From: Bin87 sp965207585
GTDB taxonomy: Bacteria > Chloroflexota > Dehalococcoidia > Lucifugimonadales > UBA3495
Assembly (NCBI GenBank): GCA_965207585.1
Contig: CBDBMT010000003.1
Location: 1,178,001-1,242,000 of the forward strand
Direction of reading: 5' to 3'
Length of the DNA stretch: 64,000 nucleotides
In this document: positions 1-9,346 of the stretch, one piece after another
Position numbering within the stretch: the first letter of the stretch is position 1
How the letters are laid out: every line of letters starts with the position of its first letter
Notes under the pieces: generated by a model
What the model saw: only the letters and a program-made list of their open reading frames with translations
The model's database searches: none
Told to the model about the DNA's origin: nothing
Program-made: the position numbers and the translations under genes

Positions 1-2138
1 TCTCCCGCTACCGACACCCGGCGTTCGGCGAATTCAATACCCAGGTCTTCCACTGCGAAGGGTCCCGAGGCCTCGCTCTGGTAGGGTTCCAACCGCTTCC
101 TCAACGCCGCCCTGATCCTGGCTCCCAGTTCCGTGGGCGAGAAGGGCTTGACTACGTAGTCGGTCGCACCCATGTCGAAGGCGCGGGCTATGACGTCGTC
201 GTGTCCGTACACCGACAGGAAGATAACCGGCACGTCCGCGATCCGGTGGATGTCGTTCATCAGAGTGACGCCGTCGGTTCCGGGTAACATCAGGTCCAAA
301 AGCACCAGGTGGGGCTTCTCCTCCTCCATAAGGCGGACCACGTCAGCAGGGTCGCCGGTGGCGATGGGAGCGTAGCCAGCCTTCGTTAGAACGTCGCGCA
401 CGTACCTCAGAGCTTGCGGGTCGTCGTCTACAGCCAGTACGCGCACCTGGCTCGCACTCGCCCTCCGGGAACGCGTCTGGGGCAATACCGAAAACGCGAC
501 TACGGGATCATCAACGGTCGGCAAGGTAAAGGTGAACCTTGCCCCCAGACCCGGCCCGTCGCTCTCGGCCCAGATACGGCCACCGTGGGCTTCCACGATC
601 CCCTTGCAGATGGCCAGCCCCAAGCCCGATCCGTCGGCGCCAGCCCCGGCTTCCGGAGACTGAGCGCGGGAGAATTTGCGAAACAGTTGCGGCATCTGAT
701 CGGCGGGAATGCCTCGGCCCTTGTCGGCGACCGAGACCGCAACGTGAACTCCGTCCTGAACGGCGGTAACCGATATCGTCGCCCCATCGGGTGAGTACCC
801 TGCCGCGTTGGAGAGCAGGTTGCTCAATACCTGGACGATTCGCCGCTTGTCGGCCATCACGAAGGGCAGGTTTGGTGTTAGGTCCATTTGCACATGGTCC
901 ATGTTGCCACCGCCGACAAACCTGAGGCGGGCCTCTTTCACCAGTATCCTGACATCCGATGGTTCCGGGGCCACCGACAGGGTGCCGGTTTCGATGCGAG
1001 CTACGTCCAACAAGTCGCCGATCAGGTACCGCATCTGGTCCGATTGGTCCCGGATTATGCAGAAGAACTGCGTCATCTCGGCGGGGTCAAGTTCGGAGGC
1101 GGATTCCAGCAAGGTGGTGACCGAACCTTTGACGGCGGCCAGAGGAGTCCTGAGCTCGTGGCTCACCATGGCGAGGAACTCGGCCCGCAGTTTTTCCATC
1201 TCCAGCAGCGGTGTCATGTCCTGCAGGGTCACGACGAAAGAGGCGAGTCGTCCGTCCTCTGAGTGAATGGGCGTTGCGTTGATCAGGACGCTGATACTGC
1301 GCCCGTCGGGGACGCGCAATACAATCTCCTCGGCGCGGACGGTTTCCCCCGTGCTCAACAACTCGGCCATGGGAAACTCCTTCAGGGAGAGCTCCCGTCC
1401 GTCGGCACGCGCGAAGGTCACCGCTTCCAGGAGGGCCTCGGGGGACTGCTCCGGGCCACTCAAGCTCTCTACGATCCGCATCGCCTCTCGGTTGAGGGAT
1501 TCCGGCGCACCTGTCTGTGCGTTGAACACCGCCACGCCCACCGGTGAGGTATTCACCAGGGCTTCCAGATCATTTCGGGCCCGCTGCTCGTCGCGGTACG
1601 TGCGCGCGTTGGCGATGACCAGCGCCGCCTGGGAGGCGAACATCACCAGGGTCTCTTCGTCCGCGCGGGTGAACTCTTCGCCGCCGTCCCGGTCGGCCAG
1701 AAAGATGTTGCCCACCCGCTGGCCCCGGTGGAACACTGGCGACGCCAGAAACGGGACGGCCGGTCCCACCGGCAGGGGCGGGCGAAATTCGGCAAGCCCC
1801 ATGGACCTGGCCTGGTCCAATAGGTCGGGGATCCGGAGCGGCTCCGAGAGCCTGCTCAGGTACTCGAAAAGCTGCCACCTCTCGGGTATGAGCCAGACCT
1901 GTTCGGCCTCCGTGACCGTCATTCCCGACGACAGGAAGTTCTGCACCTGTCCTCCTTCATCGAGAAGGGTCATCACTCCGTAACGGGCACCCGTGAGGGA
2001 GCGGGCCGAGTCCAGGACTACCTGCAACACAACGTCGAAGTCGAGACTCTCGTTGATGCGAAGGCTCGCCTCACTCAGCCGCGATAGGCGTTCCTGAAGC
2101 GCCTCGATCTCCCGGTTCCGTTGGTGTGATTGGGTCAT
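1..2138 (-). CDS. Hybrid sensor kinase: GAF-PAS-HisKA-HATPase-receiver-winged helix (3' end cut by window)
   Basis: Single open frame read on the minus strand from an ATG at 2138, preceded by a good AAGGAGG site (about 2144-2150), to the window edge. Order of domains: GAF (about residues 20-185), PAS (195-310), HisKA with phosphoacceptor His327 in the motif MVSHELRTPL, HATPase_c with N and G boxes (RGIP, GSGLGLAI) ending near 545, a CheY-like receiver beginning VLAVDDD with phosphoacceptor Asp615 in LLDLMLPG and the conserved KPF, then the start of what looks like an OmpR-type DNA-binding domain when the window ends. No stop or frameshift lies between kinase and receiver, so sensing, phosphotransfer and probably DNA binding are in one soluble polypeptide; no membrane segment is visible. 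The domain calls follow from motifs; the signal is unknown. The gene continues to the left of the window. Confidence 0.93.
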   Translation of the reverse strand, partial: MTQSHQRNREIEALQERLSRLSEASLRINESLDFDVVLQVVLDSARSLTGARYGVMTLLDEGGQVQNFLSSGMTVTEAEQVWLIPERWQLFEYLSRLSEPLRIPDLLDQARSMGLAEFRPPLPVGPAVPFLASPVFHRGQRVGNIFLADRDGGEEFTRADEETLVMFASQAALVIANARTYRDEQRARNDLEALVNTSPVGVAVFNAQTGAPESLNREAMRIVESLSGPEQSPEALLEAVTFARADGRELSLKEFPMAELLSTGETVRAEEIVLRVPDGRSISVLINATPIHSEDGRLASFVVTLQDMTPLLEMEKLRAEFLAMVSHELRTPLAAVKGSVTTLLESASELDPAEMTQFFCIIRDQSDQMRYLIGDLLDVARIETGTLSVAPEPSDVRILVKEARLRFVGGGNMDHVQMDLTPNLPFVMADKRRIVQVLSNLLSNAAGYSPDGATISVTAVQDGVHVAVSVADKGRGIPADQMPQLFRKFSRAQSPEAGAGADGSGLGLAICKGIVEAHGGRIWAESDGPGLGARFTFTLPTVDDPVVAFSVLPQTRSRRASASQVRVLAVDDDPQALRYVRDVLTKAGYAPIATGDPADVVRLMEEEKPHLVLLDLMLPGTDGVTLMNDIHRIADVPVIFLSVYGHDDVIARAFDMGATDYVVKPFSPTELGARIRAALRKRLEPYQSEASGPFAVEDLGIEFAERRVSVAG

Positions 2139-2201
2139 CCCGTCCTCCTTGATTGAGATCCCAAGTCCGGTGGAGGTACGTTCATTCCGTGGACCGATCC
2201 A

Positions 2202-2207
2202 ATTATA
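2202..2207 (-). promoter_or_regulatory. Possible -10 box upstream of the sensor kinase
   Basis: A perfect TATAAT reads on the minus strand 64 nt upstream of the kinase start, in an AT-rich patch (about 2195-2270) that stands out from the GC-rich surroundings. No good -35 box is present at 16-18 nt. The rest of 2139-2384 shows no gene. Confidence 0.35.
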
Positions 2208-2384
2208 CGTCAATACATATAAATATGTGATGTAACGATACCTTGGTAATAGATTGTGTCTGGTAAGATGTGGCGGACCTTCCAATGTTATAGCCAGTGC
2301 GTTGACGGGATCACGGTCTAGGCCAATGACGGAACGAGATGACGGCGAAGTGACCCCTGCCAATGTTCAACGGAGTGCTGGTGA

Positions 2385-2693
2385 GTGCGGAAGTCGATGA
2401 CTGCTGGCTGTTGCCCCAGACTGAAGAACTGGGCATGGGCGTTGGTCCTGGTGGCCGGCATTGCCGGCGCGCTCCTGGCGTGCGGGAACGACTCGGAGGA
2501 TCGGCTTCTGCGCCAGTACGCCCGGTGTCTGGTCGATCCCAATAGTGACCTGTACCGTCGTGAGGTGTCCAATCGCGTGGGCACGGCACCCCTGAGCGCA
2601 GCGGTAGCGGAGCGGCGGTTGCGCCAACAGCTGGAGCGGGGTGTGATCACCTTGAATGAGTTACGTAGCGACCACGCGCGCTACTGCGAGTAG
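2385..2693 (+). CDS. Small putative lipoprotein
   Basis: A 102-residue protein with a basic N-terminus, a hydrophobic stretch (WALVLVAGIAGALLA) and a lipobox-like L-L-A-C at about residues 30-33, followed by a polar acidic segment, which is the pattern of a type II signal peptide. The remaining 70 residues are charged and helical with no family that I recognise. Two starts are possible: GTG at 2385 with GGAG nine bases upstream (2372-2375), or ATG at 2397. The GTG is preferred because of the ribosome binding site. A role at the outer face of the membrane is inferred from the lipobox only. Confidence 0.55.
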   Translation: MRKSMTAGCCPRLKNWAWALVLVAGIAGALLACGNDSEDRLLRQYARCLVDPNSDLYRREVSNRVGTAPLSAAVAERRLRQQLERGVITLNELRSDHARYCE

Positions 2694-2745
2694 TTGACGT
2701 CGAGCGTGGCCAAGGGTCTGGCCAACGTTGAGGTAACGAAGTCCG

Positions 2746-3015
2746 ATGACGAAACCCCGTTCTCCCCGTCGCCCGCGGAACGCCCGTATGTTGGCCCACA
2801 TCGCCGTGATGGAACAGGCGCTGGCCCACCTGCTGCGCGTGAACCCGCCCCCTCCAGACTCGCTGGAGCAGTGGATCAGGAACATCGAGACGCTGCTGGA
2901 CGGGCCGCTGTTCCGACAATGGAGCGAGGATGCCAAAGCCCAATTCCTGACCGACGCCCGCCTTGCTCTGACCGCGCTGCTGCGCCCGCCCCGGTCAGGA
3001 CCACCCGGCGCCTGA
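2746..3015 (+). CDS. Hypothetical small protein
   Basis: An 89-residue frame with a basic, proline-rich start followed by amphipathic helical sequence (residues 16-80) rich in Leu, Ala and Arg, ending in a Pro/Gly tail. Composition looks like a real small helical protein rather than an antisense shadow, and it lies 52 bp after the lipoprotein gene on the same strand. No domain is recognised and no strong ribosome binding site is visible before the ATG, so the call is tentative. Confidence 0.4.
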   Translation: MTKPRSPRRPRNARMLAHIAVMEQALAHLLRVNPPPPDSLEQWIRNIETLLDGPLFRQWSEDAKAQFLTDARLALTALLRPPRSGPPGA

Positions 3016-3361
3016 CATTCGCCGCGCGCCAGACACGATGATCCGGCGCCGCACTGGTCGGGCAGGTACCATCAGCGGCGTGGCGATGTCGTCTCATCCC
3101 CGCGTGGGTCCGAGTTGCTCTGTCTAAACCAGGCGTTTCCCGCTGGTAGGCTACGCATCCCTCGCCGCTCTTCATGGGAGGTGTGTTCCAGGCGCTTCGA
3201 CGCGGCACCCCCGTCCTGCCTCGAGCTTCTTGGGCGCCCGAACGGTCGGTTCGTGCCGCTCCCGGAGACATAATTCTGCGACATTTCGCCTCTAATATTA
3301 CAGCAGCAGATTATATGATAGGTTGAGCCCATGACCGTTGCTGCGAGGGGAGGGGTTGTTG
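3016..3361. other. Intergenic region, no gene seen
   Basis: No convincing coding frame. An AT-rich patch at about 3290-3325 lies just before the transposase relic and may be what remains of its upstream region. Confidence 0.5.
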
Positions 3362-3785
3362 ATGGGCCAAACCGTACTGGAGCAGGAGGATGTGCTGGAG
3401 TGGGCGGCGGGTCTCCAGGCACTGCACGAGCGCATCGCCGGCCGCTTTGGCCGTCGGGAGCCGCAGCGGCGAGCCCTGGCCTACCTGCGGGGATTGCTGG
3501 GGTCGGTGGAGCGCAAGAATGGGTGGCATTTCGCACCAAGAGCCAGTTGGCTCGGGTGATGATTGCCCGGGGCCCTGGCGGCCGAGGTGCCCTTTGGCTG
3601 GGTGGCCGGAGACACGGTGTACGGCAAGGAGGCCAAGCAAGAGGTGGGCTTGGACGAGTACGAAGTGCGTCGCTGGACCGGTTGGTACCGCCACATCACC
3701 CCCGTGTCGCGGCACGGGGCAGGCTCTGGCCCTGCTGGTCCATGCCTTTCTGGCCGTAACCCGGTTCTGCCGCCCAAATTTGGGG
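3362..3785 (+). pseudogene. IS701-type transposase relic
   Basis: The first 60 or so codons (from ATG 3362, GQTVLEQEDVLEWA through LLGSVERKNGWH) match the N-terminus of IS701-like DDE transposases. After about 3550 the frame changes and the middle of the protein is missing. A second piece (about 3568-3710) has the family's PFGWVAGDTVYG and LDEYEVRRWTGWYRHIT segments, then shifts frame again to end in ALALLVHAFLAVTR. About 140 codons survive from a protein usually near 400 residues. There is at least one large internal deletion and two frame changes, so it is non-functional. No terminal inverted repeats were found. Confidence 0.8.
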
Positions 3786-3943
3786 ATGCCCCGGATCCAG
3801 ACCCACCCGGATGTCGTTAGAATAGAGTTTCATGGAACATGTTCAGGGGTCCCGGTGCCAACCAGCTTGAGGAGAACCAGCGTCAATCCAACCGAGCGCT
3901 CTGCCATGGATGCGATGCTCGCGCACGGCAGAAGGAGCCAATG

Positions 3944-4618
3944 ATGGTAGAAGCACAATTCGGCGGCGACAAAAAGACCGGCAAATGGGCATTCGCCAAT
4001 CTCGAACGGCGCATGGTTGCCTGGCTGGTTCCCAAGGTGCCGTCCTGGCTGGAGACCTACCACCTGACGATGCTGACCCTTGCCTGGAGCATCGGCATTG
4101 TCGTGGCCAGCCTTTTGGCCCGCCAGAGCCTCCATTGGTTGTGGCTGGTTTCAGCCCTGATCGCCCTGCAGTACCTGACCGACGTCCTGGACGGCGCGGT
4201 GGGCCGCCATCGCGACACCGGTCTGATCAAGTGGGGCTTCTACATGGACCATTTCCTGGACTTCCTGTTTCTCGCGTCGGTAATCGTCGGGTATTCCCTG
4301 GCTCTGCCCCACATCGCCGCCTACTGGTTTTTCGCTCTGCTGGTGGTGGGTGGAGCGTTGATGGTGAACTCGTTCCTGTCATTTGCCGCCACCAACGAGT
4401 TTCAAATCTCAACGTTGGGAATAGGCCCCACGGAAATCCGGTTGTTCTTCATCTTGTCCAACACGGCGATGATTTTCTTCGGCGCCGCCTGGCTGCCCGT
4501 TGCGCTGCCCGTGATCCTGGGAATCCTCACCATCACCCTGGCGTGGTCGGTTTGGCGGTCCCACCGCCGGATCTGGGAGATCGACATGGAGAACAAGCGC
4601 CGCCGGGCCGGCGCTTAG
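3944..4618 (+). CDS. CDP-alcohol phosphatidyltransferase family protein
   Basis: An integral membrane enzyme of phospholipid head-group synthesis, which transfers a phosphatidyl group from CDP-diacylglycerol to an alcohol. The family signature is present as D-V-L-D-G-A-V-G-R, eight to nine residues, then G-F-Y-M-D-H-F-L-D, so the metal-binding Asp residues are all there. Several hydrophobic helices follow to the end. The start is placed at ATG 3944 (a second ATG lies at 3941) because GAAGGAG ends at 3937; a longer reading back to 3839 lacks such support and is not conserved-looking. About 224 residues, normal for the family. The alcohol acceptor cannot be deduced. Stands alone between an IS relic and a convergent ferritin-like gene. 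Confidence 0.88.
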   Translation: MVEAQFGGDKKTGKWAFANLERRMVAWLVPKVPSWLETYHLTMLTLAWSIGIVVASLLARQSLHWLWLVSALIALQYLTDVLDGAVGRHRDTGLIKWGFYMDHFLDFLFLASVIVGYSLALPHIAAYWFFALLVVGGALMVNSFLSFAATNEFQISTLGIGPTEIRLFFILSNTAMIFFGAAWLPVALPVILGILTITLAWSVWRSHRRIWEIDMENKRRRAGA

Positions 4619-4781
4619 CTCCGGCTCTCCCCGTTCCAGCGTCTGGTGGCGAGTCGGCAATTCGTTCGCCCAAACCGCAATCGACCGGGCGAAGCGGCCG
4701 GGAAAAGATGGGCTGTGACACCGTTGCAAACAGCGTGGACTGTAGCTAAAGAACGATTATCAGCCGCCTCATTGCATCCGG

Positions 4782-5240
4782 TCAGTCTTCCCGCTCGATC
4801 TCGGCGTACACCGCCCGCATGGAGGCGCCGGAGTCGTCCTCCACCTCGGTGAACCACTTGATCAGAGAGCGCGTCAGCTGGTCGACCGACTCATCAACTG
4901 AGGCGGCCTCATAGCGCTGGCGCACGGTGGGCAGGGTTACACGACTTTGGGCTTCGCGCATCCAGACGATCTTTTCCTTGTCGGTCATGTCGGAACCGGC
5001 CACGCGCAGCCGCTCGGCAAACATGGCGTCGTCCTTGTCCTCGGGGGCGCCGCCCAACTCACGAATGCGCCGGTCGAAGATGTCCCCGTGGCTGGTCTCG
5101 CGCTCGGCTACCAGGGAAAGGCAGGCCTTCAGCCCCGGATGCTCCGTCTTGTCGGCCCACGCCTTGAGGTACACACCAGCCCGGTGCTCCTGCAGGCGAA
5201 TGTCGTTGAGCAGGTCTATGTATTCTGGCTGATCCGGCAT
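4782..5240 (-). CDS. Ferritin-like domain protein
   Basis: A 152-residue all-helical protein resembling ferritin-like/rubrerythrin-type four-helix proteins. The EHRAG motif near residue 18 and the AERETSHGD motif near 46 supply Glu and His spaced as in diiron sites, and further acidic helices (MREAQSR, DESVDQLTRS) complete the bundle. A role in iron or oxidative-stress handling is inferred from the fold only. Divergent from the acyl-CoA dehydrogenase gene, with 200 bp between them. Confidence 0.7.
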   Translation of the reverse strand: MPDQPEYIDLLNDIRLQEHRAGVYLKAWADKTEHPGLKACLSLVAERETSHGDIFDRRIRELGGAPEDKDDAMFAERLRVAGSDMTDKEKIVWMREAQSRVTLPTVRQRYEAASVDESVDQLTRSLIKWFTEVEDDSGASMRAVYAEIERED

Positions 5241-5400
5241 TGCGATACCTCACTATCTTGGGCATTGGGGCGGCGAAATCGGACGCGGCTGCCATAATTT
5301 CAGAATGAAACACTCGCCGATGATTGTCAGGCAGCGCGGTTGCCGGCGAGTCTAGTGTGCCTCCCTTGGGGTGTCAAACTTGGCTGCGCCCGGCGCGTGC

Positions 5401-5406
5401 TAAAAT
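5401..5406 (+). promoter_or_regulatory. Extended -10 promoter of the catabolic cluster
   Basis: TAAAAT preceded by TGC (extended -10 type TGnTAAAAT), 36 nt before the chosen TTG start of the acyl-CoA dehydrogenase. A weak TTGGCT lies 15 nt upstream. Confidence 0.45.
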
Positions 5407-5441
5407 GCCGCCACGAATTCAGCCCGGTTTCAGGAGCGGTT

Positions 5442-6620
5442 TTGCCTCAATTGACTGAAGCGCAGCGCGGCATGGTCGCCACAATCAGGGAGTTTGTGCG
5501 CAGGGAAGTCCAACCTGTCGCCCAGGAAATGGAACACGCCGACGAGTACCCCTTCGAGCTGGTGGAACGGATGAAGGAGCTGGGCCTGTTCGGCGCGGTG
5601 ATCCCCGAAGAGTACGGCGGGCTTGAGCTGGATGTCACGTCCTACGCCCTGGTCATCGAGGAAATCTGCCGGGGGTGGATGAGCCTCAGCGGGATACTGA
5701 ACTCCCATCTCATCATGGCCTACATGGTCACGACCCACGGCACGCCGGAGCAGAAGGAGCGATTCCTGCCCCTGATGGCGACCGGCGAGAAGCGGGGCGG
5801 CATCTGTATCACCGAGCCCAACGCGGGCAGCGACGTCCAGGCCATCGAGACTCGCGCCGTCCGCGAAGGCGACGAATACGTGGTGAACGGGGTCAAGAGC
5901 CTGATTACCAACGGGCGCCACGGCAACACCTTTGCCCTGGTCACCAAGACCGACCCGAACGCCGACCCGCCCCGGCGCGGCATCAGCATCTTCATCGCCG
6001 AGAAGGGGCCGGGCTTCAACGTGGTGCGGGACATACCGAAGCTGGGCTACAAGGGCGTGGATACCTGCGAGCTGTCCTTCGAAGACTACCGCGTATCCGG
6101 CGGGAATCTGGTCAGCGGCGAGGAGGGCAGGGGGTTCTACCAGATAATGAGCGGGCTGGAGCTGGGACGAATCAATGTCGCCGCCCGTTGCCTCGGCGTG
6201 GCGCGGGCCGCGCTGGAAGAAGCCACGCGATACGCCAGGCAGCGCGAAACCTTCGGCAAGCCCATCGGAGAACACCAGAGCGTGCAGATAATGCTGGCCA
6301 ACATGGCCACCCAGATCCAGGCGGCCCATCTGTTGGTGCTCCACGCCGCCGAGAAGAAGGACCGGGGCGAGCGCGCCGACATGGAGGCGGGAATGGCCAA
6401 GCTGTTCGCCAGCGAGATGTGCATGCAGGTCGCCACCGACGCCATGCGCATCCACGGCGGCTACGGCTACACCCAGGATCTGACGGTGGAGCGCCACTTC
6501 CGCGACGCCCCGCTGATGATGATCGGCGAGGGCACCAACGAGATTCAGCGCCTGGTCATCGCCCGCCATCTGCTCAACAACTACCCCACCGACGACTTCC
6601 TGTACGAGTCGGGGTTGTAA
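5442..6620 (+). CDS. Acyl-CoA dehydrogenase
   Basis: FAD enzyme catalysing alpha,beta-dehydrogenation of an acyl-CoA. The frame is open from 5340, but TTG 5442 is preferred: AGGAG sits at 5432-5436 and it gives 392 residues, the normal size. It has the N-terminal helical domain, the FAD/substrate middle region (ITEPNAGSD) and a C-terminal helical domain with YGYTQDLTVERHFRDA and the IGEGTNEIQR segment that carries the catalytic Glu in several subfamilies. First gene of a row with MmgE/PrpD, CaiB-type transferase and HpaB-type hydroxylase, spaced 15-80 bp apart, which suggests co-transcription and a shared degradation pathway. The substrate is not deducible. Confidence 0.93.
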   Translation: MPQLTEAQRGMVATIREFVRREVQPVAQEMEHADEYPFELVERMKELGLFGAVIPEEYGGLELDVTSYALVIEEICRGWMSLSGILNSHLIMAYMVTTHGTPEQKERFLPLMATGEKRGGICITEPNAGSDVQAIETRAVREGDEYVVNGVKSLITNGRHGNTFALVTKTDPNADPPRRGISIFIAEKGPGFNVVRDIPKLGYKGVDTCELSFEDYRVSGGNLVSGEEGRGFYQIMSGLELGRINVAARCLGVARAALEEATRYARQRETFGKPIGEHQSVQIMLANMATQIQAAHLLVLHAAEKKDRGERADMEAGMAKLFASEMCMQVATDAMRIHGGYGYTQDLTVERHFRDAPLMMIGEGTNEIQRLVIARHLLNNYPTDDFLYESGL

Positions 6621-6635
6621 TGGAGGCCCTCAGCC

Positions 6636-8033
6636 ATGGTTCAGAACAACAACGAAACCGGAATGACCCGCGCCCTGGGCAACTTCGCGCAGGCGCTCGA
6701 ATACGAGGACCTGTCGCCGGAGGTGATCGACTGGGCCAAGTACCTGTGCCTGGACTTTGCCGCAGTTACGCTCAACGGCTCCACCACCGGCTCGGCGCGC
6801 GCCGTCGTTGACGCGCTGCGGAGGCTGGAGCGCCCCGGGCCGTCGGTAATCGTCGGTACGCCCTATCGAGCGCTGCCGGAGTACGCTTCGATGGCCAACG
6901 GCACCGCCTTTCACAGCATAGAGATGGACGACGTGAACAACGAGGCGTCGCTGCATCCGGGCGTGGTGGCCTTTCCCACCGCTCTTTCGATGGCCGACCT
7001 GGCCCATGTGTCGGGCAAGGACTTCATCGCCGCGGTGGTTGCGGGGTACGACGTCATGGTGCGGCTGGGCCGCGCGTTGCAGCCTGCCGAGCACTACGGG
7101 CGCGGCTTCCATCCCACCGGCACCTGCGGGGCATTCGGCGCGGCGGTGGTGGCCGGGCGGCTGCTGGGGCTGCAGGGCGACGATTTCATCCACGCCCTGG
7201 GCATCGCGGGCAGCCAGACCGCCGGCAGCATGGAATTCCTGGCGCAGGGAGCCTGGACCAAGCGACTCCATCCCGGCTGGGCGTCGCACAGCGGTTCCTG
7301 GGCGGCCCTGCTGGCCCGCTCCGGCTACACCGGCCCCACCACCATCCTCGAGGGGCGCGACGGCTTCCTGCAAGCCTATTCCGGCAACCCCGATATGTCG
7401 CTGACGCTGCAAGACCTGGGGGACGAATATCTGATTACCCGCACGGGAATCAAGCCCCACGCCTGCTGCCGTTACAAGCAGGGACCCATCGACTGCCTGA
7501 TAGACATCCGCAAAACCCATGGTCTGAAAGCCGATGACGTCGAGGAAGTGACCGTCGGAGTGCTCAGCGGCGGTTTCGAGATCATAGCGTCTCCGGAAGA
7601 CGACAAAGCCAACCCCAGGACAGTCGTGGATATGCAGTTCTCCATGCCCTTCGGCGCGGCGGTGGCCCTGGCCTACGGCCGCGCGTCGCTGGAGGAATAC
7701 GCCGACGGGGTGCCTGACCGCCCGGAGATCAGCCGCATCCTGCCGCGGGTGAAGTGTGTGACCGACCCGGAGTTGGATGCCCACTTCCCCGGCGAGTGGC
7801 GCGCCTGGGCCGAGGTCGCCACCGCCGACGGACGCCGCCTGCGCAGCGACATCCGATACCCCAAGGGCGACCCGGAGAATGCCCTGTCGTGGGCCGAAAT
7901 GAAAGAGAAATTCGCCGTCCTTACTGCAAGGGTCATCAGCCCGGAACGCCAGCAACAGATCATCGCCGCCATAGAATCGCTGGACGAAATGGAGGACGTG
8001 CGAGACCTGGCAGCCCTCCTGTCCACGGAATAG
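6636..8033 (+). CDS. MmgE/PrpD family protein
   Basis: A 465-residue member of the MmgE/PrpD family, which includes 2-methylcitrate dehydratase, cis-aconitate decarboxylase and an iminodisuccinate epimerase. Family features include DFAAVTLNGS near the N-terminus, the SMEFLAQGAWTKRLHPGWAS block in the middle and the KPHACCRYKQGPIDC block (about 275). It begins 15 bp after the acyl-CoA dehydrogenase, so the two are probably co-transcribed. The next genes encode a CoA transferase and a flavin hydroxylase rather than methylcitrate-cycle enzymes, so a role in propionate metabolism is not supported; dehydration or isomerisation of a pathway acid is more likely. Confidence 0.9.
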   Translation: MVQNNNETGMTRALGNFAQALEYEDLSPEVIDWAKYLCLDFAAVTLNGSTTGSARAVVDALRRLERPGPSVIVGTPYRALPEYASMANGTAFHSIEMDDVNNEASLHPGVVAFPTALSMADLAHVSGKDFIAAVVAGYDVMVRLGRALQPAEHYGRGFHPTGTCGAFGAAVVAGRLLGLQGDDFIHALGIAGSQTAGSMEFLAQGAWTKRLHPGWASHSGSWAALLARSGYTGPTTILEGRDGFLQAYSGNPDMSLTLQDLGDEYLITRTGIKPHACCRYKQGPIDCLIDIRKTHGLKADDVEEVTVGVLSGGFEIIASPEDDKANPRTVVDMQFSMPFGAAVALAYGRASLEEYADGVPDRPEISRILPRVKCVTDPELDAHFPGEWRAWAEVATADGRRLRSDIRYPKGDPENALSWAEMKEKFAVLTARVISPERQQQIIAAIESLDEMEDVRDLAALLSTE

Positions 8034-8064
8034 GCCACCAGGCAGCGAAGATGGGCAGGAGAAT

Positions 8065-9267
8065 ATGACCCCTCCGTTGCAGGGTGTACGCATCCTCGAA
8101 ATGTCGCAGGCTATCGCCGGGCCGATGGCGGCGCGGACGCTGGGCGACCTGGGCGCTGAGATAATCAAGATCGAGCAGCCCGGCGTGGGGGATATGTCGC
8201 GGCGCATCGGCCCCCACTTCCTCGGCGGCGAGAGCGCCTATTACCTGAACTTCAACCGCAACAAGCAGAGCGTAACCATCGACCTGCGAACGCCGGAGGG
8301 CCGCGAAATCTGCCGCCGGCTCGTAGCCGTGTCCGACGTGGTGTTGGAGGCATTCCGGCCTTCGGTTCTGGAGCGCCTGGGACTGGGCTACGAATCGTTG
8401 CAGGCAATCAACCCGTCCATCATCGCCTGTTCGCTGTCGGCCTTCGGGCAGGAGGGGCCGTACCGGGAGCGGCCCGGCTTCGACGGCATCGTGCAGGCCA
8501 TGGGCGGCGGGATGAGCGTTACCGGCAACCCCGGCCAGCCGCCGGTGTTCATGGGCTTCCCGGTGGGCGACATGGTCGGCGGCTACGTGGCCGCCATCGG
8601 CATCGCCTCCGCGTTGTACGGGCGGCGGGTCACCGGCGAGGGCCGCCGCCTGGACATCTCCCTGCTGGACGTTCAGATTGCCCTGCAAGCCCACCTGGGG
8701 CAGTTCTACCTGGTGTCCGGCGAGGTGCCCCAGCCCATCGGCTCCGGCCATCCGTCCAACCTGCCCGTGGGCGCCTACCAATGCTCCGACGGCAAATACT
8801 TGCAGGTTCACTGCGCCAGCCAGGAATTCGCCATGAAGACCCTGCGCATGATGGCCGGCGAAATCGAAGCGCTGCGGGGCATGGATGAAGACCTGCGCTT
8901 CACCACCGCCCCTGCCCGCATCGAGAACCGCGATGCGCTCGACGAAGCCCTGACCGCAGGCTTCATGACCAAGCCGCGCCCCGAGTGGGAGCAACTGCTG
9001 CTGAAGTACGACGTGCCCGGCGGCCCGGTCAACAACATTGGCGAAGCCCTGGCCGACCCGCAGGTGCAGCTGCGCGACATGGTGGTGGAAATCGACCATC
9101 CGGTTGCCGGCGCCTACCGCACCGCCGGCAATCCCATCAAGACCGGCAGCCCCGATAGCTTCGCGCCGCCGCCAACCCTGGGCCAGGATACCGAAGCCGT
9201 CCTGACCGGGCTGCTGGGATACAGCGGCGCGGAAGTGGCGGCGCTGCGCGAAGCGGGAGCGGTTTAA
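8065..9267 (+). CDS. Class III (CaiB/BaiF) CoA-transferase
   Basis: Transfers CoA between carboxylic acids through an aspartyl-CoA anhydride. The catalytic Asp of the family is in VGDMVGG at residue 169, the same number as in CaiB. N-terminal PLQGVRILEMSQAIAGPMA and DLGAEIIKIEQPGVGD are canonical, and the length of 400 residues is usual. Located 31 bp after the MmgE/PrpD gene. It presumably activates the acid substrate that the acyl-CoA dehydrogenase then oxidises; the actual acid is unknown. Confidence 0.93.
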   Translation: MTPPLQGVRILEMSQAIAGPMAARTLGDLGAEIIKIEQPGVGDMSRRIGPHFLGGESAYYLNFNRNKQSVTIDLRTPEGREICRRLVAVSDVVLEAFRPSVLERLGLGYESLQAINPSIIACSLSAFGQEGPYRERPGFDGIVQAMGGGMSVTGNPGQPPVFMGFPVGDMVGGYVAAIGIASALYGRRVTGEGRRLDISLLDVQIALQAHLGQFYLVSGEVPQPIGSGHPSNLPVGAYQCSDGKYLQVHCASQEFAMKTLRMMAGEIEALRGMDEDLRFTTAPARIENRDALDEALTAGFMTKPRPEWEQLLLKYDVPGGPVNNIGEALADPQVQLRDMVVEIDHPVAGAYRTAGNPIKTGSPDSFAPPPTLGQDTEAVLTGLLGYSGAEVAALREAGAV

Positions 9268-9346
9268 TTGGGGCCGCTGCTACATTCGGACTGCTTACCG
9301 CATGCCTTTGCGTTTGACGTTTCATGCCGCCAGCCAAGGGGGAGTA

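Noticed and set aside
5430..6569. Long open frame on the minus strand opposite the acyl-CoA dehydrogenase
   Set aside because: Codon shadow of a GC-rich gene; no domains, and the plus-strand gene is certain. The same applies to long antisense frames opposite MmgE/PrpD, CaiB, secA, cysS and priA.
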